DNA from: Austropuccinia psidii
Lineage: Eukaryota > Basidiomycota > Pucciniomycetes > Pucciniales > Sphaerophragmiaceae
Direction: 5' to 3'
Length of the DNA: 64,000 nucleotides
Assembly (NCBI GenBank): GCA_023105745.1
Contig: JALGQZ010000001.1
Location: 67,288,937-67,352,936, forward strand
Below, in pieces: positions 50,531 to 62,591 of the stretch. Below the pieces are notes generated by a model. That model made no database searches. It had not been told where the DNA came from and worked only from the letters and a program-made list of their open reading frames with translations. Each line of letters opens with the position of its first letter. Within the stretch, counting starts at the first letter, position 1. Position numbers and translations under genes: made by a program.

Positions 50531-52420
50531 TATTATGGTAGAAAAACAAGAATCAAAAGTAAACCTGGACACAGGTGCAGTATGCCCGTGTTTCCAGGTT
50601 TACTTACAAAAAATTATACCAGATTGGGAAAAAAAATTATACCAATACAAGGAGTTAAATTTAGTAGTGCAAGTGAAAGTATGAATCCCCTTTGAATAAT
50701 TGACTTAACATTAATTTTTCTTCATCCTTCCCAATGCATATGATGAAAGTAGAGTTTTTAGTAATGGAAAACTGTACTAGTAACCAATGTATACTTGGAA
50801 ATGATTAATTGTCAGTATATGGTATAGATATCTCAAACCAAAAAGACAGATATTTTTCCATAGGAGACAATAAAAGACAGAAATTTGGTTTTTTGAATAA
50901 TGAAAAACAAATTAATGTTATAAAAAGTGAAGATAAAAGCCCAGAAAGACATTTATTCATAAGTGAACAATATACAGAGAAGGAATTCAATCAAGAATTA
51001 ACAGAAAAAAATGAAACAAAAGTTAATTTATCTCTTATTTAAATACAAAAGTGCCTTTGCAACTGATAAAGAACCACTAGTTGCTATAATTGGACATGAG
51101 GTAGATGTTATTGGCAATGTGGAAAAACCTTATCCACCCTTGTTAAGAAGACCAGCTTACCCAGCTAGCCCAAGAGCTAGAGAAGGCTTAGAGGTACACA
51201 TTAAAGAATTAATGGACCTTGGGGTATCAAGGGAAGTAGGACATGATGAACAGATAGAGGTCACTGCACCTGTCATTATAACTTGGCATAATGGAAAATC
51301 AACAATGGTAGGGGACTTTAGAGCTTTAAATACCTATACTATCCCTGAAAGATATCCAATACCCAGAATCCATGAGACAATAAGACAATTGTCACAGTCT
51401 AGGTTCATCATGGCCATGGATGCTCTAAAGGGCTTTTACCAAAATGTCTTAACAGACAATGCCAGAAAAACACTATGTATAATAGTTCATTGTAGCATAT
51501 ATGAATACCTAAGAATGCCTTTTGGTATAAAAAATTACCTTTCCCATTATCAAAGAATGATTAATACTATTTTTCCTGTAGAATTATCAGAAGGATGGCT
51601 AATCATCTACATTGATTATATTATCATTTGCTCAGAAACTTGGTAAAATCACTTAAAAAGACTAAAAAGAGTCTTGCAAAAGATAGTAAAAGCAAAAATG
51701 AGAATTTTCTTGAAAAAGTGTCATTTTGCATATACTGAACTAAAAGCACTGGGACATTTTGTATATGAACTAAGTTTGGGCATACATAAAAGCAAAGTAG
51801 CAGAAGTACTACTTAAACCAATGCCCCAAACCAAAAAATAAATGCAATCATTTCTAGGATTTCCTGGATCCTACAGACATAATATAAAGGACTTTTCAGG
51901 AATGGTCAGATCCTTGTATAAAGTCTGAGACCAAAAGACAGTCCATGAAATGACTGAATAAAGAGTTGAAGCATATGAGGGAATGAAAAAGCCCTCACAA
52001 ATTCCCCATTTCTTCTAATTACAGATTGAAAACTACCTTTCAAGCTGTACATTGAGGCTTTTGAAAAAGGAATAGGTGCTACACTACACCAAAAACAAAT
52101 AATCAATGATCAACCTATTGAAAGACCAATTTTCTGCATTTCAAGACAAATTAAGCCAACAGAAGCAGGATATGGAGCAAGCCAAAGGGAATGTCTTTGG
52201 CTAGTTTGGGCTTTATAAGAAAAATTACTTAGATGGAACAATGTTTGATGTCATCACATACTGTAATGCTGTAAAATACTTATTAAACATGAAGACACCA
52301 AATAGACATACACTGGGATGTCAGATTTCTATCCAGGAATATAGGGGGAAAATGAATATAGCTCATAAATCTGAAAATATTCATAAAAATGCAGAGGGAC
52401 TTTAGTAAATACACCTGAAA
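50531..52420 (+). pseudogene. Gypsy family 2 protease, reverse transcriptase and RNase H, decayed
   Basis: The protease active site reads VNLDTGAVC near 50560. The longest open piece (51011-51646) covers the RT palm and fingers: KPYPPLLRRPAYPA, VIITWHNGKSTMVGDFRALN, RYPIPRIHETI, FIMAMDALKGF (first catalytic Asp present), YLRMPFGIKN and IIYIDYIII. The YxDD motif is YIDY: the second Asp codon is TAT at 51617-51619. A stop follows at 51644. The connection and RNase H parts continue with stops (KKCHFAYTELKALGHF, LLKPMPQTKK, QSFLGF, and [17 protein letters not shown] near 52140). Confidence 0.85.
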
Positions 52421-52429
52421 ACCCATCAT

Positions 52430-54005
52430 GGGTACCACAGGAAGAACATCATATAGAAGGGATATGTGTCACAGACATTGGCACACAATTCTTTAATCAA
52501 GCTAAAGAACGCTATAAGATGGACAAAAATCATTTCATCTTATTCCAACACTTAATGAAAGACTGCAAAGACCCATCACTATCTTCCAAACTAGATGAAT
52601 TATGGAAAAAAGCATATGATGAAGGAATATTCCGCCTCATTGATGGAATTCTTTATCATAGGACTAAACACAAATGTGTTATGACATTGTCAGACATGAC
52701 TCTGATAAATACTATACTACATGAATGCCATGATAGTGTTGTATCTAGACATCTCTCAGAAGATAGGACACCAGAGAGGGTGAAGACCTTCTCTTGGTGG
52801 CCAAATTGGAGAAACTATGTTTCAGAATACTTCCAAACCTGTTACAGATGTTAAAACGCAAACAGAGACACAGAAAAGAAATTTGGAATTATGATCCAAA
52901 TCCAAGAACAAAGATCCCCATTGGAAATAGCTCATATGGACTGGGTAACAGCCTTACCTCCAGGAGGAGACAGGAGTTTTAATGCATTCCTAATATTAGT
53001 TGAGAGGTACAGTAAAACCCCAGCATTATTACAAGTTAATAAATCTGACACAGCTGTGGACACAGCCATAAGAATATGGAATTGAGTAATTAGCCATACA
53101 GGCATATTCCAAAATATCATAAGTGATAGATATCCCAAATTCCCTTCAGCATTATGGAAAAATCTCCATAACTTGTTTAAAACAAAGTTATCATTCTAAA
53201 CAACTTATCACCCTCAGACTGATGGCTCAGCAGAAGGAATGATACAAAATCCGGAAGACATGATTAGAAGTTTGTGTGCCTTTTGCCTAGAAATCAAAGA
53301 ATCTGATGGATTTACCCATGATTGGTGTACCTTAATACCATCTCTTGAGCTGGAATATAAGACATCAATGAATTATTCAACTGGAAAAAAACAAGAAATG
53401 TTAGAAGAAGGCTGTAATTAAAGACTTCCTTATGACACTCTCAAAAAGGACTTCGTGGATATACATCCAACAGCAAGCAATTTCAAAATAATGCTTGACA
53501 AAGCAAGACATCATACAAACAGATGTATGCAAGATTCTTTCAAATATGCAAAAGAAAGATGGAACAAATCTAATGAGTCACCTTATTTTGAAATAGGAGA
53601 CTTGTTCTTAGTATTGACTCTAACCTTTGATAACATCAAGGGCCAAAAGAAATTAAAAGATTCCTTTGAGGGACACTTCATGAGAAGAGCACTACATGGC
53701 CCTAATACTGTGCAACTAGAATTAACAGGTGAACTAATGTACAAACACCCAACCTTTCCTGTAAGTCTGATAAAAACTTACAGCTCAAGTGATAAGGAGT
53801 TATTTCCCCTAATAAATAAACCATCACTTGAAATTCCCCCCCTAGACAAAGGAGAAGAAAAGAAAATTGTGAAAGTCCTCAAAGCAATGGAATACCTTGT
53901 GGGTATAGAAACACAATTCAAGAATATGAATGGCTACTTGAGAAAGATATAACTAATTCTGATGAACTATTAAGGCGGTTTATACATGAAAGAAGACCTA
54001 AATAA
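52430..54005 (+). pseudogene. Gypsy family 2 integrase and C-terminal region, decayed
   Basis: The zinc-binding HHCC block survives in 52519-52854 (HECHDSVVSRHLSEDRTPER, SWWPNW and TCYRC). The catalytic core follows in shifted frames: AHMDWVTALPPGGDRSFNAF near 52930, SDRYPKFPSALWKNLHNLF near 53120 (the expected Asp after Arg is Tyr) and YHPQTDGSAEGMIQ near 53210. The C-terminal part (53455-53952) has DIHPTASNFKIMLDKARHH, GDLFLVLTLTFDNIKG and KHPTFPVSLIKTY, then a chromodomain-like relic EYLVG. After one more shift it reads EKDITNSDELLRRF and ends at TAA 54003-54005. Confidence 0.85.
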
Positions 54006-54380
54006 TAGAAAAGATAAGCATCATTGAGCTTCAAGACTGAAAAGGTCTATTGAAGAGGAAGGAAAGTGGATGATACCCTAATTGAATATATCAGATTGTG
54101 GTAAAATATTCTCTGTGGTAAGAAATCTGTGCCTTTGAGATAAAACCACATATCCAAAAAGGTCACAAAACAGCTTTACAATACTTATCTTGATAATAGG
54201 AATTGAAATTATTATATTAAAATAAGTAAAAATTCCATAAAAAAACATAGAATCTTTATTATCTCATAATCCAATGAATAAACATGTGAAATGCATTACA
54301 CCATTAGATTCCCCATCAAAAACTAAACACACAACATGTCCATGTCATATCTGTAGAGTCAATACTTACTGAGATAACCT

Positions 54381-54415
54381 GAATATATGCACTTTTATGA
54401 TCAGTGCATATATTC
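54381..54415. promoter_or_regulatory. Conserved LTR stem-loop, 3' LTR (perfect)
   Basis: GAATATATGCAC and GTGCATATATTC are exact complements across an 11-base loop. This is the best preserved of the three copies. Confidence 0.65.
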
Positions 54416-55208
54416 ATGGTTTTTGGCTCATATCTCTTGAATTATGCAGTATAAAGAGTTTATTGAAAGAGAGATTCACCAATGAATAGATGTGAGGATA
54501 CAGATATAAGCATTATTTTACAAGCTATAAACAAGATTATATTTTACAAGGGTTTATTGAGAAAAAAAAACAATAACTGTTGACCACTTTCATTTAAAAG
54601 TAGTCCAAACTTAAAGAAGTGAATATTCAAATTATACCAGCTCATATGTGAAGAATGATGTAGTTTCCATAATTATATTCAAGGTATAAACCCCTGAAAT
54701 CATGGTTTGAAGTCAAAAATAGTAAATTTTGACAGAAAAGATGAGTTACAAGGAAACTCATCAAAAATAGAGCTTTGATGATATAATGGAATTCTTTTGA
54801 CAGTTTAGTAAGGGAATGTCAAGCTATCTTATTTAACTCTGAATTTCTCTAGGGTGAATAACTCAAAAGTTATTACTGATCAAAGTTAGAGCTTAAAAAT
54901 GATGATTTATGATCACACACTGTAATCTTATTTTACGCTTAACAGCTATATAAGTGATGAAGTTGGTGAATAATCATATATTATTATTGATACTAGTAAT
55001 ATCCACAAATTTCTTCCTTTTTCCAAGCCTATGATATCAGAAAACTTAGATCCACAGTGATAATTGCAAATAATGGTGTAATGTTGAGATAAGAAGGCTT
55101 AATTATGATTTAATAGTCACTAAACCTTGAAATACTGATTGGTTCCAGTGGATACCATCATGAAACATCTACTAGAAGCCTTCTGGACTCCAGGAGGGAG
55201 AGCTGTAC

Positions 55209-55240
55209 TATAAACAAAGCTCTTTTTCCTCTATTTCCCC
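55209..55240 (+). promoter_or_regulatory. Family 2 LTR core promoter, 3' LTR
   Basis: TATAAA at 55209-55214 is followed by TCTTTTTCCTCTATTTCCCC, almost identical to the 5' LTR. Confidence 0.55.
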
Positions 55241-55978
55241 CTCAGACACACAAAAAAACAATAATAACATTCAATCAAAAGATAATTATTTTATTATTCA
55301 TATATAAATCTATTATATTATTAAATACCAAAGATCATTCTTGATAATATCACCAGATTTGACATGATTCACTCAATATTTTGTTGTTATTTGTTAAATT
55401 CTCTGTAAAAATCGTCAATTCCATGTAAAATCAAGAATATTTGTAATTTCTTTTATTTATATTTTTAAATATAATCTAAATAAGCTGTAATTGCATTATT
55501 TGGCATAAAACCTTTCAAAATTATTATATCAAGTATTAAAGCTAGTTTATTTCTTTATATTATTATTTTTAATGATTCTTTCATTAATATAAATAGTATT
55601 TATATTGATATATAAACTCAATATTAGCAATATTTTTGTTATAAATTGTTTTTTCTTATTAAATAAAACTTTCTTACACATTTATTATTCTTTGGTAACA
55701 AGAATAACTTTCCGTAAATATATTAATTATCATATATGAATATGTTTATCTTTATTATATTATTTTATTGTATTCAAATAATATATATATTTACACCACA
55801 ATTATATTATTTTATTGTATTTAAATAATATATATATATTTATGCCAAAATCATAGTATTTATTCATTATTATAATTGTTTTTAATCTTATACATCATTT
55901 GAATGAGGAAATTGAGAGTAAAATAAGTCAAATATTAGCAATATTTACTTACTGTTTCATAGTCAAACCTGAAAAAAA

Positions 55979-57060
55979 GAGACATGATCTGTATCCATTA
56001 GCAAATAAAAGATATGGGAAAGACATGGAAAAACTGTTTTATTTCTTCCAAAAAATACACCCACAGAGACAAGATGAGGTTCAAGAAAATATAGCTACAC
56101 GACTGCAAGCAAAAGACATTAAACCAAGTTCCAAAAAGGAGAAAATTCAGATATCACCATCACAGTACCAAAATGGTGATAATATGACTTACTAAGAGAA
56201 GTAAGAATTGAAAAAACTACCAGAAGCCACAACCTGGCCCACATTCTCTGGTATAGGATAATATGATCACATGAAAATCATTTATTATATTTCTAGACTC
56301 TTCAGCGATGTTCCAAGCATACAAGACTAATGAATAACAGCCAGAAGGAACACAGCATTCAATGGAAATGCTAGCATATGGTATATGGAAATGAAAGAAC
56401 TTCATAGTAGAAGAAACTGGAAATGGTGGAGAAGCAAAAAGATCCAAAACTACATTAATGATGCATTGATGTGACAGAAACATCTGTCATTTGAAAATGA
56501 TAGATACACAGTGGACAAACATCCATATTATTGGTGTCTGAGACAGTCAAAGATTCTAATTGCCATTGACCCTCACATAACAACAGAATAAGAAATGTCA
56601 AAATTTTGACCAAAATAATAGGAGACTTAGAGAGTGCAGTAAAATTCAGATGCACCAAAGAGTACACCTTGAATGAATTATCAAATAACTTGAAAAGAGT
56701 AAGGATTAGAACATCTATTGGTAGATACAATACCCATAGTACTGGTGATGACAGGGAAGATCCATCCCTGGAAGCCAAAGAAGCTCATAATCCAAAATAA
56801 TGTAAAAAGACAAAAACATGTCATAATTTTAGATCACCCAATCACTATGCGGACAATCATTGTAAATACAGGTAAGATATAATTTCAAGAAAGGAAGAGA
56901 CAAGAAAATACCAAGGAGGCTATTAATCTGACTCTGAGAGTGTGGGAAATGGATGTGGAGATAGTTCATACAGCTAATAAAGACCCATTCAGAAATATTT
57001 AATGGAAGTTGAGGACCATAAAAGAATGGAAATCAAATAATTCCACTTACCACAAAGGAA
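55979..57060 (+). pseudogene. Gypsy family 3 gag, C-terminal part
   Basis: This continues the gag that breaks off at 45874. Blocks in order: DMEKLFYFFQKIHPQRQ and SPSQYQNGDNMTY (56020-56190), LPEATTWPTFSG near 56215, SIWYMEMKELHSRRNWKWW near 56370, FENDRYTVDKHPYYWCLRQS near 56490, and RIRTSIGRYNT near 56705. A damaged zinc knuckle CHNFRSPNHYADNHC follows near 56820-56870, with one Cys replaced by Phe. Similarity then thins out to about 57060. Several stops interrupt it. It starts right after the AAAAG duplication at 55975-55979. Confidence 0.8.
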
Positions 57061-57501
57061 AACAGTGACAAAATATTTGGATGGATTAAAACATAAACCA
57101 CCAGACTGGGGTATATGGCCACAGGACTCCTGTTGGCAAAAAGTCATATTGAATTCATTTCCTCACAGAGGATGAGAAACTCTCATCAGTGATGAGCCTT
57201 TTTCAGAGCAAGGGTATGCCTGCCTATGACCCAACGCCAGAGCACAAGCATGACACAAAAATACCATAAACCAATGGTAGAGAAAAAATGCCCACTAAAT
57301 TTGAGCTGATCCAAAGAGATTTATAAAGGGCATCAAACAAAATAGGCAAGTAAGCTCTTTCCAAAAATATAACTCCCAGAATCATAGGACCAGGAATGAA
57401 ATATTCATTCCTACTCAGAACTAGAGCTGGGAATAAACCTTAATTTTCAACTCTCATCTAAAAACAGAGAAAGAGGCAGAGACACATCTAATGGGCTTCC
57501 A
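57061..57501. other. Diverged continuation of family 3, no clear gene
   Basis: This would be the Gag-Pol junction of the family 3 element by position, but I could not recognise protease or later domains. It is likely too decayed, or already a different repeat. Confidence 0.35.
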
Positions 57502-57674
57502 GATTGAAGCTAAATCAGGGTTATCCAATGGTGCTATCAAAATTAAGATATCATAAAAGCTACAGAGGTTATGGCCCAAAATAGGCCAAATAAGAGTGAA
57601 AAAATATTCACCCCTCATCTAGCTGCTACAGCTTTAGCGTGAGATACCTAGAGTTGGGCCTTTTTGGAAATAGC
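57502..57674 (+). repeat. Unnamed dispersed repeat R1, copy b
   Basis: Matches 42801-42977. It stops at GAAATAGC exactly where a family 1 LTR begins with TGTCACAGGGG, whereas copy a runs on, so the LTR inserted into this repeat. Confidence 0.65.
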
Positions 57675-59041
57675 TGTCACAGGGGCTCTAGTGGAAAACA
57701 AGAGTGGCCTGGCACTCAGGAATCAAGAACTCACTTGGAAGGCTCAAAAAAGATAAAGAAATAACAATTATTATATTTCTTCAAATAAGAGTAAGAGTAA
57801 GGACAAATATGCAAAAGATAAAAGAAGAAGGAAGCTAATGGCCAAAGATAATAAAAGAAATCCTAAAGCCAAAGAGCCAACCAAATGAATCCTCAATTCA
57901 TTGATTCAATCTGCCAGAAAAAACAATGGAATTAGTAAAGGATATTACCATCAATATCCACTGACAGGAAAAGAAGAAAAGGTTAAAATAAATGACTCAA
58001 GATTATCAGTATTTAATTTAGGAAATGAAAATAAAATAAGGATAAAAATAAAACCAATATATTCATTAACTGGGGAAAAAAGTCCCCAGGGAAGAAAAAG
58101 TGGCCAGTATATGTGAAAAGCTGAAGACTGATCCTGGAGGGTTGATCACCAAGCTGTTTTGACTGTTTTGGGTCAATACAGATCTGCCATATTGAGAACT
58201 GAACTGTGTGACTGAATTCCCACAGTGGAATATGAATTGGCCCAACAGGGCCAAGGCCATACAGCTTGCTTGAATACATCCTGTATGGACCGCTTGAGTT
58301 GTCCAAAGAATAATGAGATACTTGATGCCTTGAAAACTGTTTGAATGACTCATAAAGTCTTGAAATTAACCTTGGAATAATCCTGAAAAGAAATTACAAC
58401 CCAACTCCTGCAGGGCTAGGTGGTTGGGGTCCTCAAATGGTCTTGTGGTAGCTGCCAGGGATTGCAAGACTGAATGACTAAAAAGAATCACTTTGAAATG
58501 GGGGATGGACTTAGATACTTGAATTTAAAAGGCATAATTTGGTCCTGAAAAAATCACCATTGGATTCCTGAGAAAAATTGGTGCATAATGGTATATTATA
58601 CCATATATGCAACATGCCTGGAGCCTTTGGTATGGAGTACATTGATGAAGGAGATTTCTTCCCCTGAATTGAAAGGAAATCTTTCTGGACCTGAGCTGGT
58701 GGTGATTTCCACAGGCCGGGGGTTGAAAATAGCCAAACTGTGGTTCTTGGCCAATTTGGGTCCTGGGGTCCTTTTGGCCATTTTTAGGATTGCTGAGTTT
58801 GGGGCCAAAATTGGCTCAGGTGGACTTCCCCCTTGGCCCCTTTTTTCCTCATTGGATTTAGGCAAAAAGGAGCCTAAGGTTCCCATGGACTGTGGTTTAT
58901 GGCCCACAAGCCATAGAGGCCATGGGGGGGCCTAAATGGCCCAAAAAGGCCATTTAGGCCTTAGACCCCATAATCAAAGGGGTTGGGCCAAAGGCCCTGG
59001 TGATGGCTAGAGGGGTCAGAAGCCCCTGGAAGACCAGATGG
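57675..59041 (-). repeat. Gypsy family 1 LTR, minus strand, variant
   Basis: Read on minus it ends CCCCTGTGACA at 57675 and matches the LTR at 36284-37627 well over its 3' third (AACAATGGAATTAGTAAAGG, AAGAGTGGCCTGGCACTCAG on plus). The 5' part, about 58400-59041, is GC-richer and diverged. Its outer end meets the plus-strand LTR at 59042 head to head, so its own 5' terminus is either lost or merged there. The open frame at 58588-58935 falls within this LTR and is not taken as a gene. Confidence 0.7.
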
Positions 59042-60520
59042 TGTCACAACCATGGAGAATTACCCTCTTGGACCTCATTATGGCATATCCATGCCATATC
59101 CATAATCATTGGCCAAATTGGCCATTGTCATGTTTTGTGGCCTTAATGGTCATTTTATCATCTGGGGACAACCAGGCCCCTTCACCATCATCAAGCCATT
59201 CTAGGCTGTCTCTTTGCTTTTGGGCATCTTGGGTATTTTCCATACAACAGGGAAAATACAGCCCAAAAGTCTGTATTTGGCTTTTTAAGCTTTAAATACA
59301 GTTTGCGCACTTTGACGCATTTGGCTGTATTAAGCCATTCAGGCCACATCTCTCATGTATTATGTGAAATATGCCCAAAAGGTCATATCAGATATTTTGG
59401 GGCTTAACTACCAGATTTGTGCATTTTGTGCACTTTTGCGCACTTTGATGCAAATACAGTTTTAAAGCTGTATTAGCTGTATTTAGCCAAAAACCCAAAA
59501 ATGGCCAAATGACTAAAAAGACAATTTCTCACCTCTGAAGCCTTCCAAAACCAAAATTTCATTCATATCCTCCTGACATCACCTCAAAAGACCTTTGGCC
59601 CATTTCAACCCTCAATAACCAAAAGTGCCATATATGGTGTTATACACCATTATGCATCTTTTTGCAGCAGCAATCCAATGCTGGCAAATTCAAATGGTTA
59701 TTTTGGCTTTTCAACAGGTCATCAAGGCTCAAGGGCAAGTGTCATAATCTCAAATACCAATGACGCCATCAAGCAATCAATGGTTATTCTCACTCACAGT
59801 ATTCCTCCAAGGGAATACTTTCTGTTCATTCTCAAGGGATATTCAAGAGGCAGTTACACAACAATGTGTCAAGGATCAATGCTCCACCAATCCACCTTGG
59901 AAAACCAATTCCTTCAGTACAGTCTTAATTCCTCAAGACCTGTATTTTCCATTCATACATCATGGGAAAATCATTCAACACAGCTCATTTCTCAATCTGG
60001 AAAGGTATACACTCCATAAGACAATCAATACAGCTTCTAGTATTCAATACAGAACCACTGCTAGCCTGAAGGAGTCAAGCTCTCAATGTTTCACATATAC
60101 CAGCCTCCTTTGACCCTGGGGGGCTTTTCCCCCAGTTAATTAATATATTTTGATTTTATTTTATCTTCATTTATCTTACCATTTTTGTTAAGTAAATACT
60201 GATATTATCAAGTCAGTCATTTAGCACCTTTTCTCTTTTCTTTCTTTGCCTGTCAATGCATATTTGGTGGTCATATCCCTACTAATTCCATTGTTCATTT
60301 TGGCAGGTTGAAACAGTGATTAAGGACTTACCTGGTTGGCTCTTTGGCCAATTGGCTTCTCATTTCTCTTATTGCATCTCATCTTTGTACTTGTATTCTT
60401 CTTAGAGAAATCCAATTCTTTATTTTTATTTTCTTTATTCTTTTGGAGTCTTCCAAGTGAGTTCCCTGATTTCTGAGTGCCAGGAAACTCTTGTTTTTCT
60501 GTCCAAGAGCCCCTGTGACA
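59042..60520 (+). repeat. Gypsy family 1 5' LTR (plus strand)
   Basis: Begins TGTCACAACCATGG and ends CCCCTGTGACA, giving a perfect 7-base terminal inverted repeat TGTCACA/TGTGACA. Length is 1479 bp. Aligns with 36284-37627 and in part with 57675-59041. Open frames at 59678-60113 lie in this LTR and are not considered genes. Confidence 0.9.
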
Positions 60521-61273
60521 TTATATTGATTAACTCATGATTTCTTTTCATTCTTTTCATTCTTTATTTATAATTTCATTCACTCATTTCATTTAAATTA
60601 TGACTCTCTAATGCTTATGAACTTTATGATTTGTTGTCACATCTCAATTTTCTCTCATTCATTCTTCATTATGAAAATTGAAAGCTGACCCCAATTTTAT
60701 TTTTTGTTTCTCTTCTAGAGATATTATCTCAAATCATAATTTTTAATTCATTAATAATTCAGGTGTAATCTTAATTTTCATTTGATTTTCAAATTTTTCA
60801 TCAAGTTATTCAGGCACATTCTTCAAATCAAGATTCATATTTGATTCATTCTTCAAGAATTTTGATTTTTTAAGAATAACTCACTTGATTTTCATTTGAT
60901 TGATTTATTTGACATAAATTGATATTGACCTCAAGAAAATTGATTGACCTGAAGATTTCATTAATTTTGCTGATTTTTCACATCAAGAATTTTGACATAA
61001 ATTGATTTTGCCTCAAGAATTCATTTTGATTGATTGACCTTCTGCAAGATTTTGATTTTGATTGATTTGACATATTGATTCATTGACTTCAAGTTTTCAT
61101 TTGAAATTGATTGATTGATTACCTGAAGATCTCTTTTGATTTATTGATTTTTATTTATTTTCCTCAAGATATTGATTTTGAATGTTGACTTCAAGCTTTA
61201 TTTCAAATTGCCTCAAGTTTTCATCTTCAAATCTTTATTCTTATTCATTTTATTTCATTTTTATCCTGAAATA
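60521..61273 (+). other. Family 1 leader with TTGATT/CAAGAATT repeats
   Basis: Untranslated stretch between LTR and gag. From about 60770 to 61260 it is made of irregular repeats of TTGATTGATT, TCAAGAATT and TTTGATT, and matches the leader of the minus copy at 35640-36000. No TGG-type primer-binding site is obvious directly after the LTR. Confidence 0.6.
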
Positions 61274-62591
61274 ATGCCCATCCAACACTCACCTCCTGCA
61301 AGGCAGACAAGATCTCAGGCCAGAACTCAAGCTGTTCTCACTCCAACTCCAAGGGCTCCTCCTGATGGCATCCCAGCAGTTTCTCAACTGAGGGCCAAAT
61401 TGGACAGAGGACCCATTTTGGAAGGAAGGAAGAGTGCCAAGAAGATCAAGTTCATTTTCAGGAGTAGTTGGCGGATTTCCAGGAACTTCAAGGACCAATT
61501 TCAGAGGTCCTGGGGAAGATGGTGAAGAGGAGGAGGAGAATTCTGTGGAAGAGGAAGAGTCTGATGGTACTGAAGGTGCTCCTGCTCCTGTGGGGGAATC
61601 CCAAGGTACTGAAGGATCAACTCTAGCCCAGTCTAATAAGCCTGTCCCTCATCAGTCTGAACCATCTTTATTAGCAATTATGCAGAAAATGACTCAGACT
61701 ATGGCCAATATTCAAGCAGCTTCATCCTCTGAAGCATCAAGACCACCAGCCTTCAAGACTCCATCTATGAAGGAACCAGAATGCTTTGACGGGACTCAAC
61801 CCTTCAAGGTTAGAAGCTTTATTCAGTCTTGTCAACTTATTTTTCATAATGATCTGGCAAACTTCTCTCAAGACAGAAAGAAGGTCCTTTATGCCACTTC
61901 ATTTCTCATTGGCAGGGTTGCAAAATTTATTGAGCCTTATCTTTCCAATCTCACCAATCAAGATCAAAATTACCTTTTCAATTCATGGAAATTATTTCAA
62001 TCTCAACTCTTCACCTTATTTGGGGACCCAAATGAAGTCAGAAAAGCTGAAGCAGAATTGGATTCTTTAAGAATGAAAGAAGGTGGGAATGTATCTTTAT
62101 ACATTTCTGATTTCAGAAGTCTTGTCTCAAGAATTGGAGATTGGGGTGAAAGGGCTCTTATCCATCATTTCAGGAGGGGGTTGCCATCCAGGAGTTTGGA
62201 TCAATTGGCCTCCCATCCTTGAAGAATTGACTCTCTTCAAGACTTAATGGACATTACCTTGGAGCTTGATACCAGGTACCATGAGAGGCAAAATGAAAAG
62301 AGTCATCATCAAGAGAAGAAGCCAGAAGCCTCAAAGTCAAATTCTTCTCATCCTCAAAGTTCTTCAAGCTCAAGTCAAAGGAAGAGGAAGAATTTTCAGA
62401 AGAGGGACAAGCCCCATTCTTCTTTATTAAATAAAGATTTCAAGTTGATAAATTCTGAAAAAGAAAGAAGAATCAAGGAGGGTTTATGTACATATTGTGG
62501 TGGGAAGCATAGTCTTGAGTTTTGTTTCAAAAGGTCTCAAAACAAGCTTACCCAACCTTCAGGCAAATTTCCCAGCCAGGGAAAAGCCTGA
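61274..62591 (+). pseudogene. Gypsy family 1 gag, frameshifted
   Basis: Gag starts with ATG at 61274 (PIQHSPPARQTRSQART). Between about 61395 and 61434 the frame shifts by one, after which RRSSSFSGVVGGFPG, the acidic GEDGEEEEENSVEEEESDG, SEPSLLAIMQKM, CFDGTQPFKVRSFIQSCQ, YATSFLIGRVAKFIEPYLSN, LFTLFGDPNEVRKAE and GERALIHHFRRGLPSRS follow. A single TGA at 62221-62223 stops the frame inside the capsid region, where Ser would be expected; the same frame then continues with DITLELDTRYHERQ, a Ser/Lys-rich linker and an intact CCHC zinc knuckle, CTYCGGKHSLEFC, ending at 62589-62591. Confidence 0.9.

Larger units (their letters stand above)
45875..55974 (+). mobile_element. Complete but decayed Ty3/gypsy family 2 retrotransposon
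   Basis: The 10.1-kb element has a 5' LTR (45875-47656), a primer-binding-like site, gag, protease, reverse transcriptase, RNase H, integrase, a chromodomain-like C-terminus and a 3' LTR (54128-55974). It is flanked by AAAAG. The two LTRs differ by many substitutions and indels (roughly 75-80% alike by eye), so insertion is old. It sits inside gag of a family 3 element. No open frame is complete. Confidence 0.9.
54128..55974 (+). repeat. Gypsy family 2 3' LTR
   Basis: Begins TGTGCC and ends CCTGAAA, followed by AAAAG. It contains the stem-loop at 54381-54415 and the TATA box at 55209. Length is 1847 bp. It aligns with the 5' LTR along its length, with clear drift. Near 55740-55830 a TTATATTATTTTATTGTATT segment is duplicated in tandem, which is absent from the 5' LTR and explains part of the length difference. 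Confidence 0.85.

Noticed and set aside
58588..58935. 115-codon frame as a gene
   Set aside because: It lies inside a gypsy family 1 LTR in antisense and has an antisense partner frame of similar length.
59678..60113. Overlapping 113- and 117-codon frames as genes
   Set aside because: Both lie in the plus-strand LTR, overlap in two frames, and have no recognisable motif.
62565..62571. AAATTTC heptamer in the gag/pol overlap as a -1 frameshift slippery site
   Set aside because: Gag is read AAA TTT C here, which is the wrong phase for the X XXY YYZ rule, so it cannot work as a standard slippery site.
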